Source: Bacteroidota bacterium
GTDB lineage: Bacteria > Bacteroidota > Ignavibacteria > Ignavibacteriales > Ignavibacteriaceae
Direction of reading: 5' to 3'
Assembly (NCBI GenBank): GCA_020161395.1
Contig: JAIUOE010000003.1
Coordinates: 372,001 to 436,000 of the forward strand
DNA: 64,000 bases
This document shows, one piece after another, positions 18,348 to 26,658 of this stretch. The notes beneath the pieces were generated by a model. The model was not told the DNA's origin. It saw nothing but the letters and a program-made list of their open reading frames with translations, and did no database searches. Numbering within the stretch: the first letter of the stretch is position 1; every line of letters begins with the position of its first letter. The position numbers and the translations under genes are program-made.

Positions 18348-19709
18348 CTATTCTTTTCTTATTAACCTTGCAGAGAATGCACCGTCCATCTTGTCCCTGT
18401 AAGGCAGAGACTGGATGCACCCATTCTCGTCAACAATTCTTTTATCAACATAGTTTGACGCATCATCAAGAGCGAAGTTCGGGTTTTCGAGAAGGAACTT
18501 CGTGATGATCTCGTAATTTTCCTCGGGTTCGATTGTGCAGGTACTGTAAACTACAGCACCACCCGGTTTTACCATCTCACTCGCCTTTTGAAGCAGATCA
18601 GACTGGAGCGGCGTGAGCTTTTTGATATCCAACAGGTCTCTCTTCCATTTGATGTCAGGTTTTTTTGAGAGAGTCCCCAGTCCTGAACAGGGCGCATCGA
18701 GCAAAACGCGATCGAAAAGATCATCTTCGTACTCAAGAGCATCTGCCGTAACGAATTTCACGATAGAGACGCCAAGGCGATCGAGATTTGCCTGCATAAG
18801 TTTTACTCTGCTTTCGAACTTGTCGAGAGAAACAATTTCGCCTGAGTTACTCATTAAATCTGCGATGTAAGCACTTTTGCCTCCGGGAGCCGCACACATG
18901 TCGAGTACTCTCATGCCGGGCTTCACATCCAAAAGGAGACAGGGCATTCCGGTGCTTTCGTCCTGAATGGCAAAATAACCCTCGGCGAAGTATTGCCAGC
19001 TTTGGATATTCGTCAGAATCTGCAGACGATAGAAATCCTTGCTGAAACTGCCAATTGTGTATTTTAAATTCACAGACTGAAGAAGTGACTCAAACTCCTG
19101 CCTGTCGACCTTAAGCTGATTTATTCGCAAGGTCAACACTGGTCTCTCGTTATTCGCATTCATGAGGGCTTCCACATTTTCGCGCCCGTATCTTTCAACC
19201 CATCTTTTGGCAAGCCATGTGGGATGCGAATAGTATGCTGCCAAATAACTGATCAGGTTTTCGTTCGGGTCAGGATAGCGAAGTCCGTTTTTTGACCTGA
19301 TGATGTTTCTTAAGACCGCGTTTGTGATGTCAGCGGGTTTTTGCCCCTGAAGTTTTTTCACAAAATCGACCGCTTCATTGACGATGGCATACTCCGGAAT
19401 CTTGTCGAGAAACATGACCTGATAAAGAGCCACACGAAGAGCATTTTTGAGTACGGGTATCGCTTTTGAAAACTGTCCCTTGTAGAACCCGCTGAGGATC
19501 CAGTCTAGCCTTCCCATCCATCTGACAACTCCATGCACCAGCTCATAAAGCAAAGCCTTGTCCTGCCCTGAAAGATCGGTATGTTTCATTTCGTGGTCGA
19601 GCAACTTGTCGAGATAAGAGTCTGTTCTCTCGATCCTGTCAAGAATTTTGACTGCAGTCCCTCTTACACCTGTATAAAGATCTTTCACTCTGTGTTCTTC
19701 TATTTGCAT
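18348..19709 (-). CDS. rsmB: 16S rRNA (cytosine967-C5)-methyltransferase RsmB
   Basis: A 453-residue enzyme with an N-terminal NusB-like RNA-binding domain (about 10-145) and a C-terminal SAM-dependent Rossmann methyltransferase domain. Motif I is CAAPGGKSAYIA, motif IV is DAPCSGLGTL with one catalytic Cys, and motif VI is STCTIEPEEN with the Cys that attacks C6 of cytosine. Length and motif order match RsmB. It is the first gene of the long run rsmB-rodZ-ligA, with gaps of 13 bases or overlaps. Confidence 0.93.
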   Translation of the reverse strand: MQIEEHRVKDLYTGVRGTAVKILDRIERTDSYLDKLLDHEMKHTDLSGQDKALLYELVHGVVRWMGRLDWILSGFYKGQFSKAIPVLKNALRVALYQVMFLDKIPEYAIVNEAVDFVKKLQGQKPADITNAVLRNIIRSKNGLRYPDPNENLISYLAAYYSHPTWLAKRWVERYGRENVEALMNANNERPVLTLRINQLKVDRQEFESLLQSVNLKYTIGSFSKDFYRLQILTNIQSWQYFAEGYFAIQDESTGMPCLLLDVKPGMRVLDMCAAPGGKSAYIADLMSNSGEIVSLDKFESRVKLMQANLDRLGVSIVKFVTADALEYEDDLFDRVLLDAPCSGLGTLSKKPDIKWKRDLLDIKKLTPLQSDLLQKASEMVKPGGAVVYSTCTIEPEENYEIITKFLLENPNFALDDASNYVDKRIVDENGCIQSLPYRDKMDGAFSARLIRKE

Positions 19710-19798
19710 TTTGTTACTGATTCATGTTTCATTGTTTTCTGCCGGAATAAAGTCTCAATTTAACGACCAATTCATAACTCATAACTAATAAGTCATAA

Positions 19799-21070
19799 TT
19801 AGTATGGAAATCCCATCTTTCTTCTCTGTTTATGAGTAAGATCGAAGACTTTTCTGAAGAGTTTTTCTTCAGTTTCGGAAATAACCCTGTTTCGTCTCTG
19901 TACCACCCTTTTAGCGGTTTCGAGACTTTTTTCGATATCGTAAGTGGTCATCATGTCAGCACCTCCCCACGAAAAACTCGGTATGTATTTCGCCGGGAAC
20001 CCTGCACCGAATATGTTGCTTGAGAAGCCGACTACTGTACCGGTATTGAACATGGTATTAATTGCTGTTTTTGAATGGTCACCCATAATCAGACCGAGGA
20101 ACTGCTGTCCGCTGTCGACCTGCTCGCCGTTAACCATTATTTTTACGGTACCGTAGTTGTTTTTAAGATCACTGTTGTTGGTATCAGCACCAATGTTTAC
20201 CCAGCTTCCGATGTAGGCGTGACCCATAAATCCGGAGTGTTGCTTGTTGGAATAGGGTGAAATGATACTTCCTTCTATCTCACCACCAACTTTGCAGACC
20301 TTACCGACTGTAACACCGTGATAAATTGAGGCACAAGGTTTAACTTTTGTTCCGCGACCGATACATACGGGACCTTCGATCACTGCGTTTGGATAAACGA
20401 TGGCATCAGCATTGATGAAGACAGGTCCGTCAGTGGCATCAATTACTGCTCCGGGCAAAATCCGGGCAGTTTCATGGATGTAAATATTTTCTTTTGCGAG
20501 TAAAACTGCCCCGTCATATACCGTCCCTCTTACTCTGGTTTTCTCGGGGATATTATTAATCTCCATGTAAGCAAAGAAATCGTTAATGATCTCTTTTGGA
20601 TTTGCATGGATAAGATCCCAAATGTAGGTGGCATACTTCACTTCCACCTGTTCAACGGGAATACCGTCAAAATTGGAGAGGGTGATCAAATCATCGAGTC
20701 CCTCTTTTACGCTTTCAAGCTTTTTCCCGGATACTTTTGCAGCGATAATCGTTTCACCGTTTAGATAAAGTCTGTCACCAGGAGCGTCAATTTTGATTAT
20801 TTTAGCGATATCCGGTGGAGCGATAACCCTTCCATTGATGAAAAGACATTCGTCATGCTCAATTTCGTTAACCTTGAATGTCGGATTCTTCAAACCGATG
20901 AACGCCTTAAGATAGCCTCTGGTATGAAAGACTATGTCGACTTCCGGATAAGCCCTTTTTACTTTGTCCCGAAGTGTATGTATCCCACAAAACAGGTTGT
21001 AAGTGGGCCTCGTGAGGATCATCGGTTCAAAATGATCGAAATAGATATCCTCAAAAAGACAAATCTGCAT
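19799..21070 (-). CDS. GlmU-like sugar nucleotidyltransferase/acetyltransferase, Bacteroidota type (423 aa)
   Basis: The N-terminal half is a divergent nucleotidyltransferase-like domain (MQICLFEDIYFDHFEPMILTRPTYNL); the C-terminal half is a left-handed beta-helix of hexapeptide repeats (INADAIVYPNAVIEGPVCIGRGTKVKP). The architecture fits the alternative GlmU family of Bacteroidota, thought to make UDP-GlcNAc from GlcN-1-P for peptidoglycan and lipid A. The usual N-terminal GxGTRM motif of classical GlmU is not visible, so activity is inferred from family resemblance. Upstream is a TATATTGC box (about 21105-21112) also seen above L31 and amt. Confidence 0.75.
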   Translation of the reverse strand: MQICLFEDIYFDHFEPMILTRPTYNLFCGIHTLRDKVKRAYPEVDIVFHTRGYLKAFIGLKNPTFKVNEIEHDECLFINGRVIAPPDIAKIIKIDAPGDRLYLNGETIIAAKVSGKKLESVKEGLDDLITLSNFDGIPVEQVEVKYATYIWDLIHANPKEIINDFFAYMEINNIPEKTRVRGTVYDGAVLLAKENIYIHETARILPGAVIDATDGPVFINADAIVYPNAVIEGPVCIGRGTKVKPCASIYHGVTVGKVCKVGGEIEGSIISPYSNKQHSGFMGHAYIGSWVNIGADTNNSDLKNNYGTVKIMVNGEQVDSGQQFLGLIMGDHSKTAINTMFNTGTVVGFSSNIFGAGFPAKYIPSFSWGGADMMTTYDIEKSLETAKRVVQRRNRVISETEEKLFRKVFDLTHKQRRKMGFPY

Positions 21071-21149
21071 TTTGTTGCTCTACTAAAAGATTCTAATGAT
21101 AATGCAATATAAATAATTAGAGAGAAAGAGTTTAGTGTCAAAACAAAAA

Positions 21150-21177
21150 AAGCTATCCCGAATTTTCAGGATAGCTT
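21150..21177 (-). terminator. Terminator below rpmE (L31)
   Basis: AAGCTATCC (21177-21169 on the minus strand, as complement) pairs with GGATAGCTT (21158-21150) around a 10-base loop, followed by a run of seven T on the minus strand. It separates L31 from the GlmU-like gene. Confidence 0.88.
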
Positions 21178-21198
21178 AATTCAAAAACCTAAACGGGC

Positions 21199-21450
21199 TT
21201 AGTTCCCTGGTTTTGAGTACTTTCTCATAAACTTCTCTACTCTACCGGCGGTATCAAGAAGTTTCTGCTTACCGGTAAAGAACGGATGTGAACCACTGGA
21301 AATCTCAAGCCTAACTAGCGGATAAGTATTTCCATCTTCCCATACGATTGTTTCAGTGGCTTTTATGGTTGATTTCGACAAAACTGCGAACTCACATGAA
21401 AAGTCTTTGAAAACTACCGGCCTATAGTGAGGATGAATGCCTTTTTTCAT
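21199..21450 (-). CDS. rpmE2: 50S ribosomal protein L31 type B
   Basis: An 83-residue protein starting [16 protein letters not shown] with the L31 core [23 protein letters not shown]. It lacks the CxxC zinc ligands of type A L31 (one lone Cys, position 24), so it is the zinc-independent type B form, which many bacteria use under zinc limitation. It is a single-gene unit with its own terminator. A TATATTGC box lies about 40-50 bases above the start. I see no Zur site. Confidence 0.95.
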   Translation of the reverse strand: MKKGIHPHYRPVVFKDFSCEFAVLSKSTIKATETIVWEDGNTYPLVRLEISSGSHPFFTGKQKLLDTAGRVEKFMRKYSKPGN

Positions 21451-21564
21451 TTTACTCGTGCTTTTAGTTAACGAATTTTACTAAACAGACATGCAATATA
21501 AGTAATTTTTCGTTTGTGATAAAACAATATCTTTTGTTTTTAGAGATTCAAAGTTAACGGGTCA

Positions 21565-22077
21565 TTACGCCGCTGCTGCTGCGTGTCTTTCGTTGAGTCT
21601 GATGATAATGTACCAGGCAAAAACCAGCAGGACGGGAAATTCATCCTTTTGGATGAAGACGGGCTCCACCTTCACCTCTGCCTCCGAGTTGAACCACCCC
21701 TTCATCTCAAATTCCAGAACCTGGGCACCCGAGTCGTTTTTAATGAAATACCTTCTGTTAAAAAATGTGGTACTCAGAGTAAATTTTTGCTCCCCAACCA
21801 AAATTTCACTTGGTTTCAAAAACTTTTCCCTTAGAAAAGCAGCAAGTATCACTCCCGATTTTTTGTCTTTCAACTCCATTCTACTCTTGAACATGCTCGG
21901 TGAAAAAGCTTCAAGTTCATGGTCAAGCAGTTTTATATCAGCCGAAGTGTTGAAAAATTTTGGGAAGCACAACTCCCCCACCTTTTCATTGTCGCTGTAG
22001 AGTTTGTACTCTCTGGAAAAGAACTTCTCTTTTGTCCATCGGATTTTTTTACCGCGAAATTTTTCTGTCAGTGTCAT
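21565..22077 (-). CDS. Hypothetical protein, tubby/LURP-one-like, with C-terminal membrane anchor (170 aa)
   Basis: Family not firmly recognised. Residues 15-140 alternate short beta-strands with charged turns in the style of tubby C-terminal-like/LURP-one-related barrels (FFSREYKLYSDNEKVGEL, FLREKFLKPSEILVGEQKF). A C-terminal hydrophobic stretch, FPVLLVFAWYIIIRL, is followed by NERH and a run of five Ala to the end. The tail would anchor the protein in the membrane with the domain in the cytoplasm. A TATCTTTG promoter-like box lies 34-41 bases above the ATG. Confidence 0.6.
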   Translation of the reverse strand: MTLTEKFRGKKIRWTKEKFFSREYKLYSDNEKVGELCFPKFFNTSADIKLLDHELEAFSPSMFKSRMELKDKKSGVILAAFLREKFLKPSEILVGEQKFTLSTTFFNRRYFIKNDSGAQVLEFEMKGWFNSEAEVKVEPVFIQKDEFPVLLVFAWYIIIRLNERHAAAAA

Positions 22078-22110
22078 TTTTTTACCGGTTAAATGAAAAA
22101 TCTATGGTGA

Positions 22111-22118
22111 CAAAGATA
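22111..22118 (-). promoter_or_regulatory. TATCTTTG box (-7-like) above the 21565-22077 gene
   Basis: TATCTTTG on the minus strand is an exact fit to TAnnTTTG and is placed for a leader of about 30 bases. The -33 side has only a weak TTTTC-like match. Confidence 0.45.
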
Positions 22119-22198
22119 GTTAAATTGTAACAGAAAAGATGGAAATGTGGGGAATGTAGTGAAAGGGGTGAAAAACTTCTTGGAATTCAAAAAGCAGG

Positions 22199-22570
22199 TC
22201 AACTAAACAGAGGTAATTTTCTGATTCGCAATTTATCAGGAGATATCACAAGTATCGAACCATCTGAAATTTCATTGCCGTACTTCAACACCACCTCCAG
22301 AATAGCTCTTATCTGAATCTCAGTACGAGGGGGTATGTGTCTTAAAAGAAGTAGTGAGGGATGATTGAATTTCCAGGATGATAGAATAAAACCAAAATCA
22401 GAGTCTGATGAGATTATCGCATAGTTATTTTGATATGCATAGTTGAATATTTCCTCATCCGTTGAAGATCGCATTCCAAGGCTCTTCACATGAACTGAAT
22501 TGTATCCGTTTTGAGTAAGGTAATCGGCCAGTTTAGGAGAGATGTTATTGTCTATTAAAAATTGCATCAT
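22199..22570 (-). CDS. DUF5615 PIN-like toxin candidate (123 aa)
   Basis: A PIN-like fold protein of the DUF5615 (Mut7-C-like) family: MMQFLIDNNISPKLADYL has the first acidic site (D7), HVKSLGMRSSTDEEIFNYAYQNNYAIISSDSDF the conserved D/E and SSDSDFG, and LLLLRHIPPRTEIQI the C-terminal helix. Such proteins are paired with DUF433 proteins as putative toxin-antitoxin modules; RNase activity is predicted from the fold. It overlaps the DUF433 stop by four bases (ATGA), so the pair is translationally coupled. An ATG at 22567 is an equal start. Confidence 0.8.
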   Translation of the reverse strand: MMQFLIDNNISPKLADYLTQNGYNSVHVKSLGMRSSTDEEIFNYAYQNNYAIISSDSDFGFILSSWKFNHPSLLLLRHIPPRTEIQIRAILEVVLKYGNEISDGSILVISPDKLRIRKLPLFS

Positions 22571-22794
22571 CCGGCCAAAGGAAATTCTCTGGTTCTGAAA
22601 TATTCAGATGCATATTTTAATACAGCCTTAATATCTTCCGGTTCGAGTTCATCGTGTTGTTCAATAATTTCTTTGGTTTCGTATCCTTCTGCAAGAAGAG
22701 CAAGAATGGTAGCCACCGGCATTCTCAAATTTCGCACACAGGGGACACCATCCATAATTTTTGGATTTACGGTTATTCTGTCTTTTAATTCCAT
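22567..22794 (-). CDS. DUF433 antitoxin candidate (75 aa)
   Basis: A small winged-helix-like DUF433 protein: MELKDRITVNPKIMDGVPCVRNLRMPV shows the family pattern (R-I-T-x-N/D-P-x-x-x-x-G-x-P-x-x-R-x-x-R-x-P-V), followed by ILALLAEGYETKEIIEQH. I choose the ATG at 22794 because GAGGAAAAA precedes it and the result has the usual family length; the frame extends to a GTG at 22863 with 23 extra residues that look unrelated. Presumed DNA-binding antitoxin that represses the pair. It is first in the two-gene unit. Confidence 0.8.
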   Translation of the reverse strand: MELKDRITVNPKIMDGVPCVRNLRMPVATILALLAEGYETKEIIEQHDELEPEDIKAVLKYASEYFRTREFPLAG

Positions 22795-22868
22795 TTTTTC
22801 CTCAAGATATGCTGCTAATTTACTAAAAATTTCGAAAGTTGTTTGGTATATAATTCCATCCACAAAAT

Positions 22869-22900
22869 AAAAAAAGCTCCCGATTTCTCAGGAGCTTTGG
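22869..22900 (-). terminator. Terminator below the 1109-aa T9SS protein gene
   Basis: AAAGCTCC (minus strand 22898-22891) pairs with GGAGCTTT (22880-22873) over the loop TGAGAAATCG, followed by T-rich sequence. The stem-loop is identical to the one at 26543-26566. It also lies just above the toxin-antitoxin gene pair. Confidence 0.85.
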
Positions 22901-22939
22901 AAATATTTTTACCTGTTCTTGGCTGGTTGAACTATTTAA

Positions 22940-23000
22940 TCCTTTTTCTAAAAACAAGTTTCCGTGAAATCTGTGTTAAATCCGTGAAATCTGTGTAACT
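22940..23000 (-). repeat. TTTCCGTGAAATCTGTGTTAA phrase below T9SS gene
   Basis: Between the stop of the T9SS gene and its terminator, the plus strand reads AAGTTTCCGTGAAATCTGTG followed by ATCCGTGAAATCTGTGTAAC. A shorter relative, AGTTTCCGTGGAATCCGTGG, lies in the same position below the second T9SS gene (about 26625-26645). Confidence 0.5.
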
Positions 23001-23012
23001 ATCAAAATTCCC

Positions 23013-26000
23013 TTACTTCATCAGCAACATTTTCTTTACGGAAACATAGTCACCGGCAGCAAGTTTATAAATATAAAAACCTGAAGCTAGTTCGTTTCCT
23101 ACGAACTTAAGATCATAGTATCTGCCTGCCTCAGCAATTCCGTCGAAGAGAACTGCCACTTCGGCACCAAGGGAGTTGTAAACTTTGAGTGTTGCTTTCG
23201 TATCCTCTTTGAACGCGAATCTGATCGAAGTTTCAGGATTAAACGGATTTGGATAATTCTGCTCCAGCACGAATCCGTTCGGAAGATTGTCAACAAGCAC
23301 TTCGACAACCGGACTGTACTCAAACTGCCCGTCGTTGTCGATTTGCTTCAGTCTGTAGGAAATTTTTCCGGTGCCAGCAGGTTTGTCAGGGAAGCTGTAA
23401 TATTTCGGTGAGTTCGACATTCCGTAACCTTCAACGAATCCGACTTTCGTCCATTCGGAATTGGAATATTTTCGTTCCACCTCGAAACCGTAGTTATTCA
23501 TTTCGGTTTTTGTTTCCCAGTCGAGAAGAACAGTGCCGCCGGAAACTTTAGCATTGAAGGAGGAGAGTTCGACAGGGAGGGCAGAAGGCTCCCCACCAGT
23601 AAATTGGGAAAATGAAGTCTGACTCGAAACGGTGAGGGTATTAGCAGTCGCATCGAGAGTTGTTGGCAAAACAGTCCAGAGCGTACCGTTGAATTTTCCC
23701 ATCACTAAGGAAGATTCCTGTGTTGGTTCACTCACATCTTCATCCAAATAATTAAGAGTGAGGTCATAATTAATACTTGAATTACCATCCCTGGTAATAT
23801 CCCAATAACGGGTGAGGTAGAGAGAACCCGGTCCCTTGCTCGGGTGTGGTGCATCTACTACTCTGACACCTATGGTTTCGGTACCGGAATTCAAAATTAC
23901 CTGTGCGGGAGAATATTCAGCTGTTCCTGTTTCATCGCCAATCGGAAAGAGAAGCGTTGAAGGGCCGGTACCGGTAAATTTTAACATCCCTGTTCCGTTG
24001 GTCACAATCATCTGTGTTGCAGAAGGCGTTCCGGAATAAGTTGCACCCGAAGACAACGAAAGATTAAAGTTGGATAAGCGGAGAACTCCCTCATCGAATC
24101 GTAATCTGTTTTGAATGGTTGTGTTTACCCCCAGCTCAACTCCCGCAGGATTCGAAAGAGCGAAGTAAGTGAAAACTGGTGAAGTAGTACCTGAGATTGT
24201 TTGAACTGAGGTACCATCGAAAACTACTTCCCTGGTGTTTGAATTAAATGTTCCATTGTTTGTGAAGTTTCCTTTTACGATCAGGTCTCCGGCATTAGGA
24301 CCATTGATGCCTCCCAACTTAAGAGTCCCGCCGTTCGTGATATTTCCAAACACAGTAAGGGGACGCTCCATCACACTTCCCGTAACTGACATATCCAAAG
24401 CAGAGCCAGCATCAATCGTTAAGTTACCTGCCATTTGACGGGCAGTAGTCGTTCCGGCATTACCGAGATTCAATGTCGTATTATTTGAAATCTGAACATG
24501 ATTCGGGTAACCTGCACCTGATGTGCTGCTCCATTCAAGACTTCTTCCGTAAGTTGTACCTGAATTGTACTTTAGAGTGGATGATGGCCCGTATATCGGG
24601 TAATTTGTCGATAAAAATCCACCCGAACTAATTTGAAGTGTCCCGTTTATCGTAACTCCGGCACCAAGATTAACTCCCCCGCCGATAGTAACATTGTTGA
24701 ATGTGCTTGTGGAATTATTGACTGTTCCTGATCCGGAAAATACAAGTGTTCCGGTTCCTGTTGTTAATGGTGCTGAACCCGTTATAGTAGCACCACTTCC
24801 AAAGGTTATGACACTTGAACCACAGTCGAAAGTTGAGGGTGAGTTAACATTTATATTGTTTGCAACGGAGATATTTGCATTTACTGTAACTGCTGAATTG
24901 TCGCTGACATTAAGCCAGTTAAGATTAAATGTGCCTGTTCCAGATATTTCCTGGGCTGCACCTCCATTGAAATCCACACTTCTCGAGTTGGTGTGAAATG
25001 TTCCGTTATTCACAAGGTTTCCTTTTATCTTTAAGTCGCCACCTGAAGTCTGTGAAAGAGAAAAGGCTTTGCTGCCGTTAATTGTTAGATTGCCATTCAG
25101 CTGTCTATATACATTAGCTAAACTTGCGAAATATACATTCCCTCCATTGATCACGACATTTTGAGGAACACCCTGACCTGATGCGACATTCGCATACCAC
25201 TCAGAAGCAAGTTCGTAATCATTATTGTACTGCAATGTAGAAGTCGCTCCGTATGTTGGAGCATTCACTGATACAAAACCTCCCGAGTTTAGAGCGAGTG
25301 TCCCGTTAATCGTAGAAGCATTTCCAAAATTTACCCCAGAGGAGAGATTTACATTGTTGAAAGGATTGGTACCGGTAAGCGTGAGAGTTGATGACCCGCC
25401 AAAAGAAACAGTACCGCCTGCTGTCATGTCAAGAGTGCCGTTGTTTGTCCAGTTGCCTTCAATCGTAAGTTGACCACTTGAAGTAAAAAGGAGACTCTTC
25501 CCGGAGTTAATTGTAATTTTCCCATGATTGTATGAAATTGCATTATCAACTGTTATATTATGGTTAATAACGATTGTAGAATTGACTACAGGAACTCCGC
25601 CTGTCCAGGTTGAAGGCGAACTCCAGTTTCCATCGCCGGCAGTTGTATATTCGATAAGGTCCTTGTAAATTTTATTTACAAAAAAATCATTAGCCGATCC
25701 TCCCCCGGTATCACCAACAAAAAAATTCACGGCATTGATTGTTGCACCCAATGATGAGAATACAGTGTTATCCAGCCCTGTACCTGCAGAAGCCGAAATT
25801 GAGATGCTACATGAACTTCCTGAACCTTTAACCAATGTAAAAGTTAGAACCGGCTTCGTTGCAGTACTGCCAAACGAAATCCATGTTCCCCCGGAATTGG
25901 TGGAATATTGATAGCCTGATGAATTAATTCGAAAAGTGAAAAGTGCAGACGAACCATTCATGATATCTACCCCACGACTCCCAATCGAAATGGCATCGTA

Positions 26001-26342
26001 AGACATTTGAAAAACAATTCTTTCATTTTCTCTCAAAGCAGTAAATGATATTTTTGCATTTTCGTACCCGGAACTCGACCAAATACCGAAAGATTTTGTG
26101 GGCGAGTTAAGTCCGGAATTGTGGGCAGATCCTAAAAAGACACCACCACTTCCGGAAATTTGCCAGGCGTTAAACCCGCTGTTGGTTGTAAAACTGCCAT
26201 TGGCAAAAGTGGAATAATTATCAGCACTATCCGTAGCAATATGGTTATAGCCCTGTCCATTCACACTTATGAAAGCAGCAAAAAGGAAGAGAATAAGAAA
26301 ATTCAACGAATTACGATTATAGCATAGCATTGCAATCACCAT
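23013..26342 (-). CDS. T9SS cargo: large beta-helix/adhesin-like surface protein (1109 aa)
   Basis: Signal peptide near the N-terminus (NSLNFLILFLFAAFISVNGQ), a lectin-like N-terminal region (about 35-220), then about 500 residues of imperfect repeats rich in Gly, Ser, Thr and Asn (such as NGTLQISSGGFLSTNYPIYG and NVTIGGGVNLGAGVTINGTL), typical of right-handed beta-helix or autotransporter-like passengers. A fibronectin-like segment starting LPVELSSFNAKVSGG precedes the type A T9SS sorting domain (NGFVLEQNYPNPFNPETSIRF to YVSVKKMLLMK). It should cross the outer membrane through T9SS and be released or anchored after C-terminal cleavage. An internal ATG at 26330 is an alternative start. Confidence 0.85.
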   Translation of the reverse strand: MVIAMLCYNRNSLNFLILFLFAAFISVNGQGYNHIATDSADNYSTFANGSFTTNSGFNAWQISGSGGVFLGSAHNSGLNSPTKSFGIWSSSGYENAKISFTALRENERIVFQMSYDAISIGSRGVDIMNGSSALFTFRINSSGYQYSTNSGGTWISFGSTATKPVLTFTLVKGSGSSCSISISASAGTGLDNTVFSSLGATINAVNFFVGDTGGGSANDFFVNKIYKDLIEYTTAGDGNWSSPSTWTGGVPVVNSTIVINHNITVDNAISYNHGKITINSGKSLLFTSSGQLTIEGNWTNNGTLDMTAGGTVSFGGSSTLTLTGTNPFNNVNLSSGVNFGNASTINGTLALNSGGFVSVNAPTYGATSTLQYNNDYELASEWYANVASGQGVPQNVVINGGNVYFASLANVYRQLNGNLTINGSKAFSLSQTSGGDLKIKGNLVNNGTFHTNSRSVDFNGGAAQEISGTGTFNLNWLNVSDNSAVTVNANISVANNINVNSPSTFDCGSSVITFGSGATITGSAPLTTGTGTLVFSGSGTVNNSTSTFNNVTIGGGVNLGAGVTINGTLQISSGGFLSTNYPIYGPSSTLKYNSGTTYGRSLEWSSTSGAGYPNHVQISNNTTLNLGNAGTTTARQMAGNLTIDAGSALDMSVTGSVMERPLTVFGNITNGGTLKLGGINGPNAGDLIVKGNFTNNGTFNSNTREVVFDGTSVQTISGTTSPVFTYFALSNPAGVELGVNTTIQNRLRFDEGVLRLSNFNLSLSSGATYSGTPSATQMIVTNGTGMLKFTGTGPSTLLFPIGDETGTAEYSPAQVILNSGTETIGVRVVDAPHPSKGPGSLYLTRYWDITRDGNSSINYDLTLNYLDEDVSEPTQESSLVMGKFNGTLWTVLPTTLDATANTLTVSSQTSFSQFTGGEPSALPVELSSFNAKVSGGTVLLDWETKTEMNNYGFEVERKYSNSEWTKVGFVEGYGMSNSPKYYSFPDKPAGTGKISYRLKQIDNDGQFEYSPVVEVLVDNLPNGFVLEQNYPNPFNPETSIRFAFKEDTKATLKVYNSLGAEVAVLFDGIAEAGRYYDLKFVGNELASGFYIYKLAAGDYVSVKKMLLMK

Positions 26343-26658
26343 CGGTCACTTGTTGTGGATTAATAAACTAATCAATAATGCGTCCGCAGATAGCGGAGCA
26401 GGATTAATAACTGCTTGTTATTTGTTTTCGAAGCATTTATGTGAGGGGAATTGGATAAATGCTATAATGTTAAATGCAAGATAGTAAAATTTGGTTCAAT
26501 ATGTCAAGAACTATTTTACAAATGTGAAGTGTATCATAAAAAAAGCTCCCGATTTCTCAGGAGCTTAAAAATTATTACCGGTTTTAAGTTAAATGGTCGA
26601 ATTAACTCTTTTCTTAATACAAGTTTCCGTGGAATCCGTGGAACCGTTAAAATTTATA
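26343..26658. other. Intergenic region between the two T9SS genes
   Basis: A 316-base gap with no gene. From right to left it holds the TTTCCGTGG phrase and terminator of the second T9SS gene, an A/T-rich stretch with a promoter-like TATCTTGC (about 26473-26480, minus strand) preceded at 21 bases by TTG, and a short GCAGATAGCGG-containing sequence (26384-26400) with a relative at 7660-7672. Confidence 0.5.
26543..26566 (-). terminator. Terminator below the 424-aa T9SS protein gene
   Basis: AAGCTCC and GGAGCTT flank the same 10-base loop as the terminator at 22869-22900, followed by T on the minus strand. Confidence 0.85.

Noticed and set aside
22795-22863. N-terminal extension of the DUF433 protein from GTG 22863
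   Set aside because: A typical DUF433 protein starts at ATG 22794, which has GAGGAAAAA directly before it.
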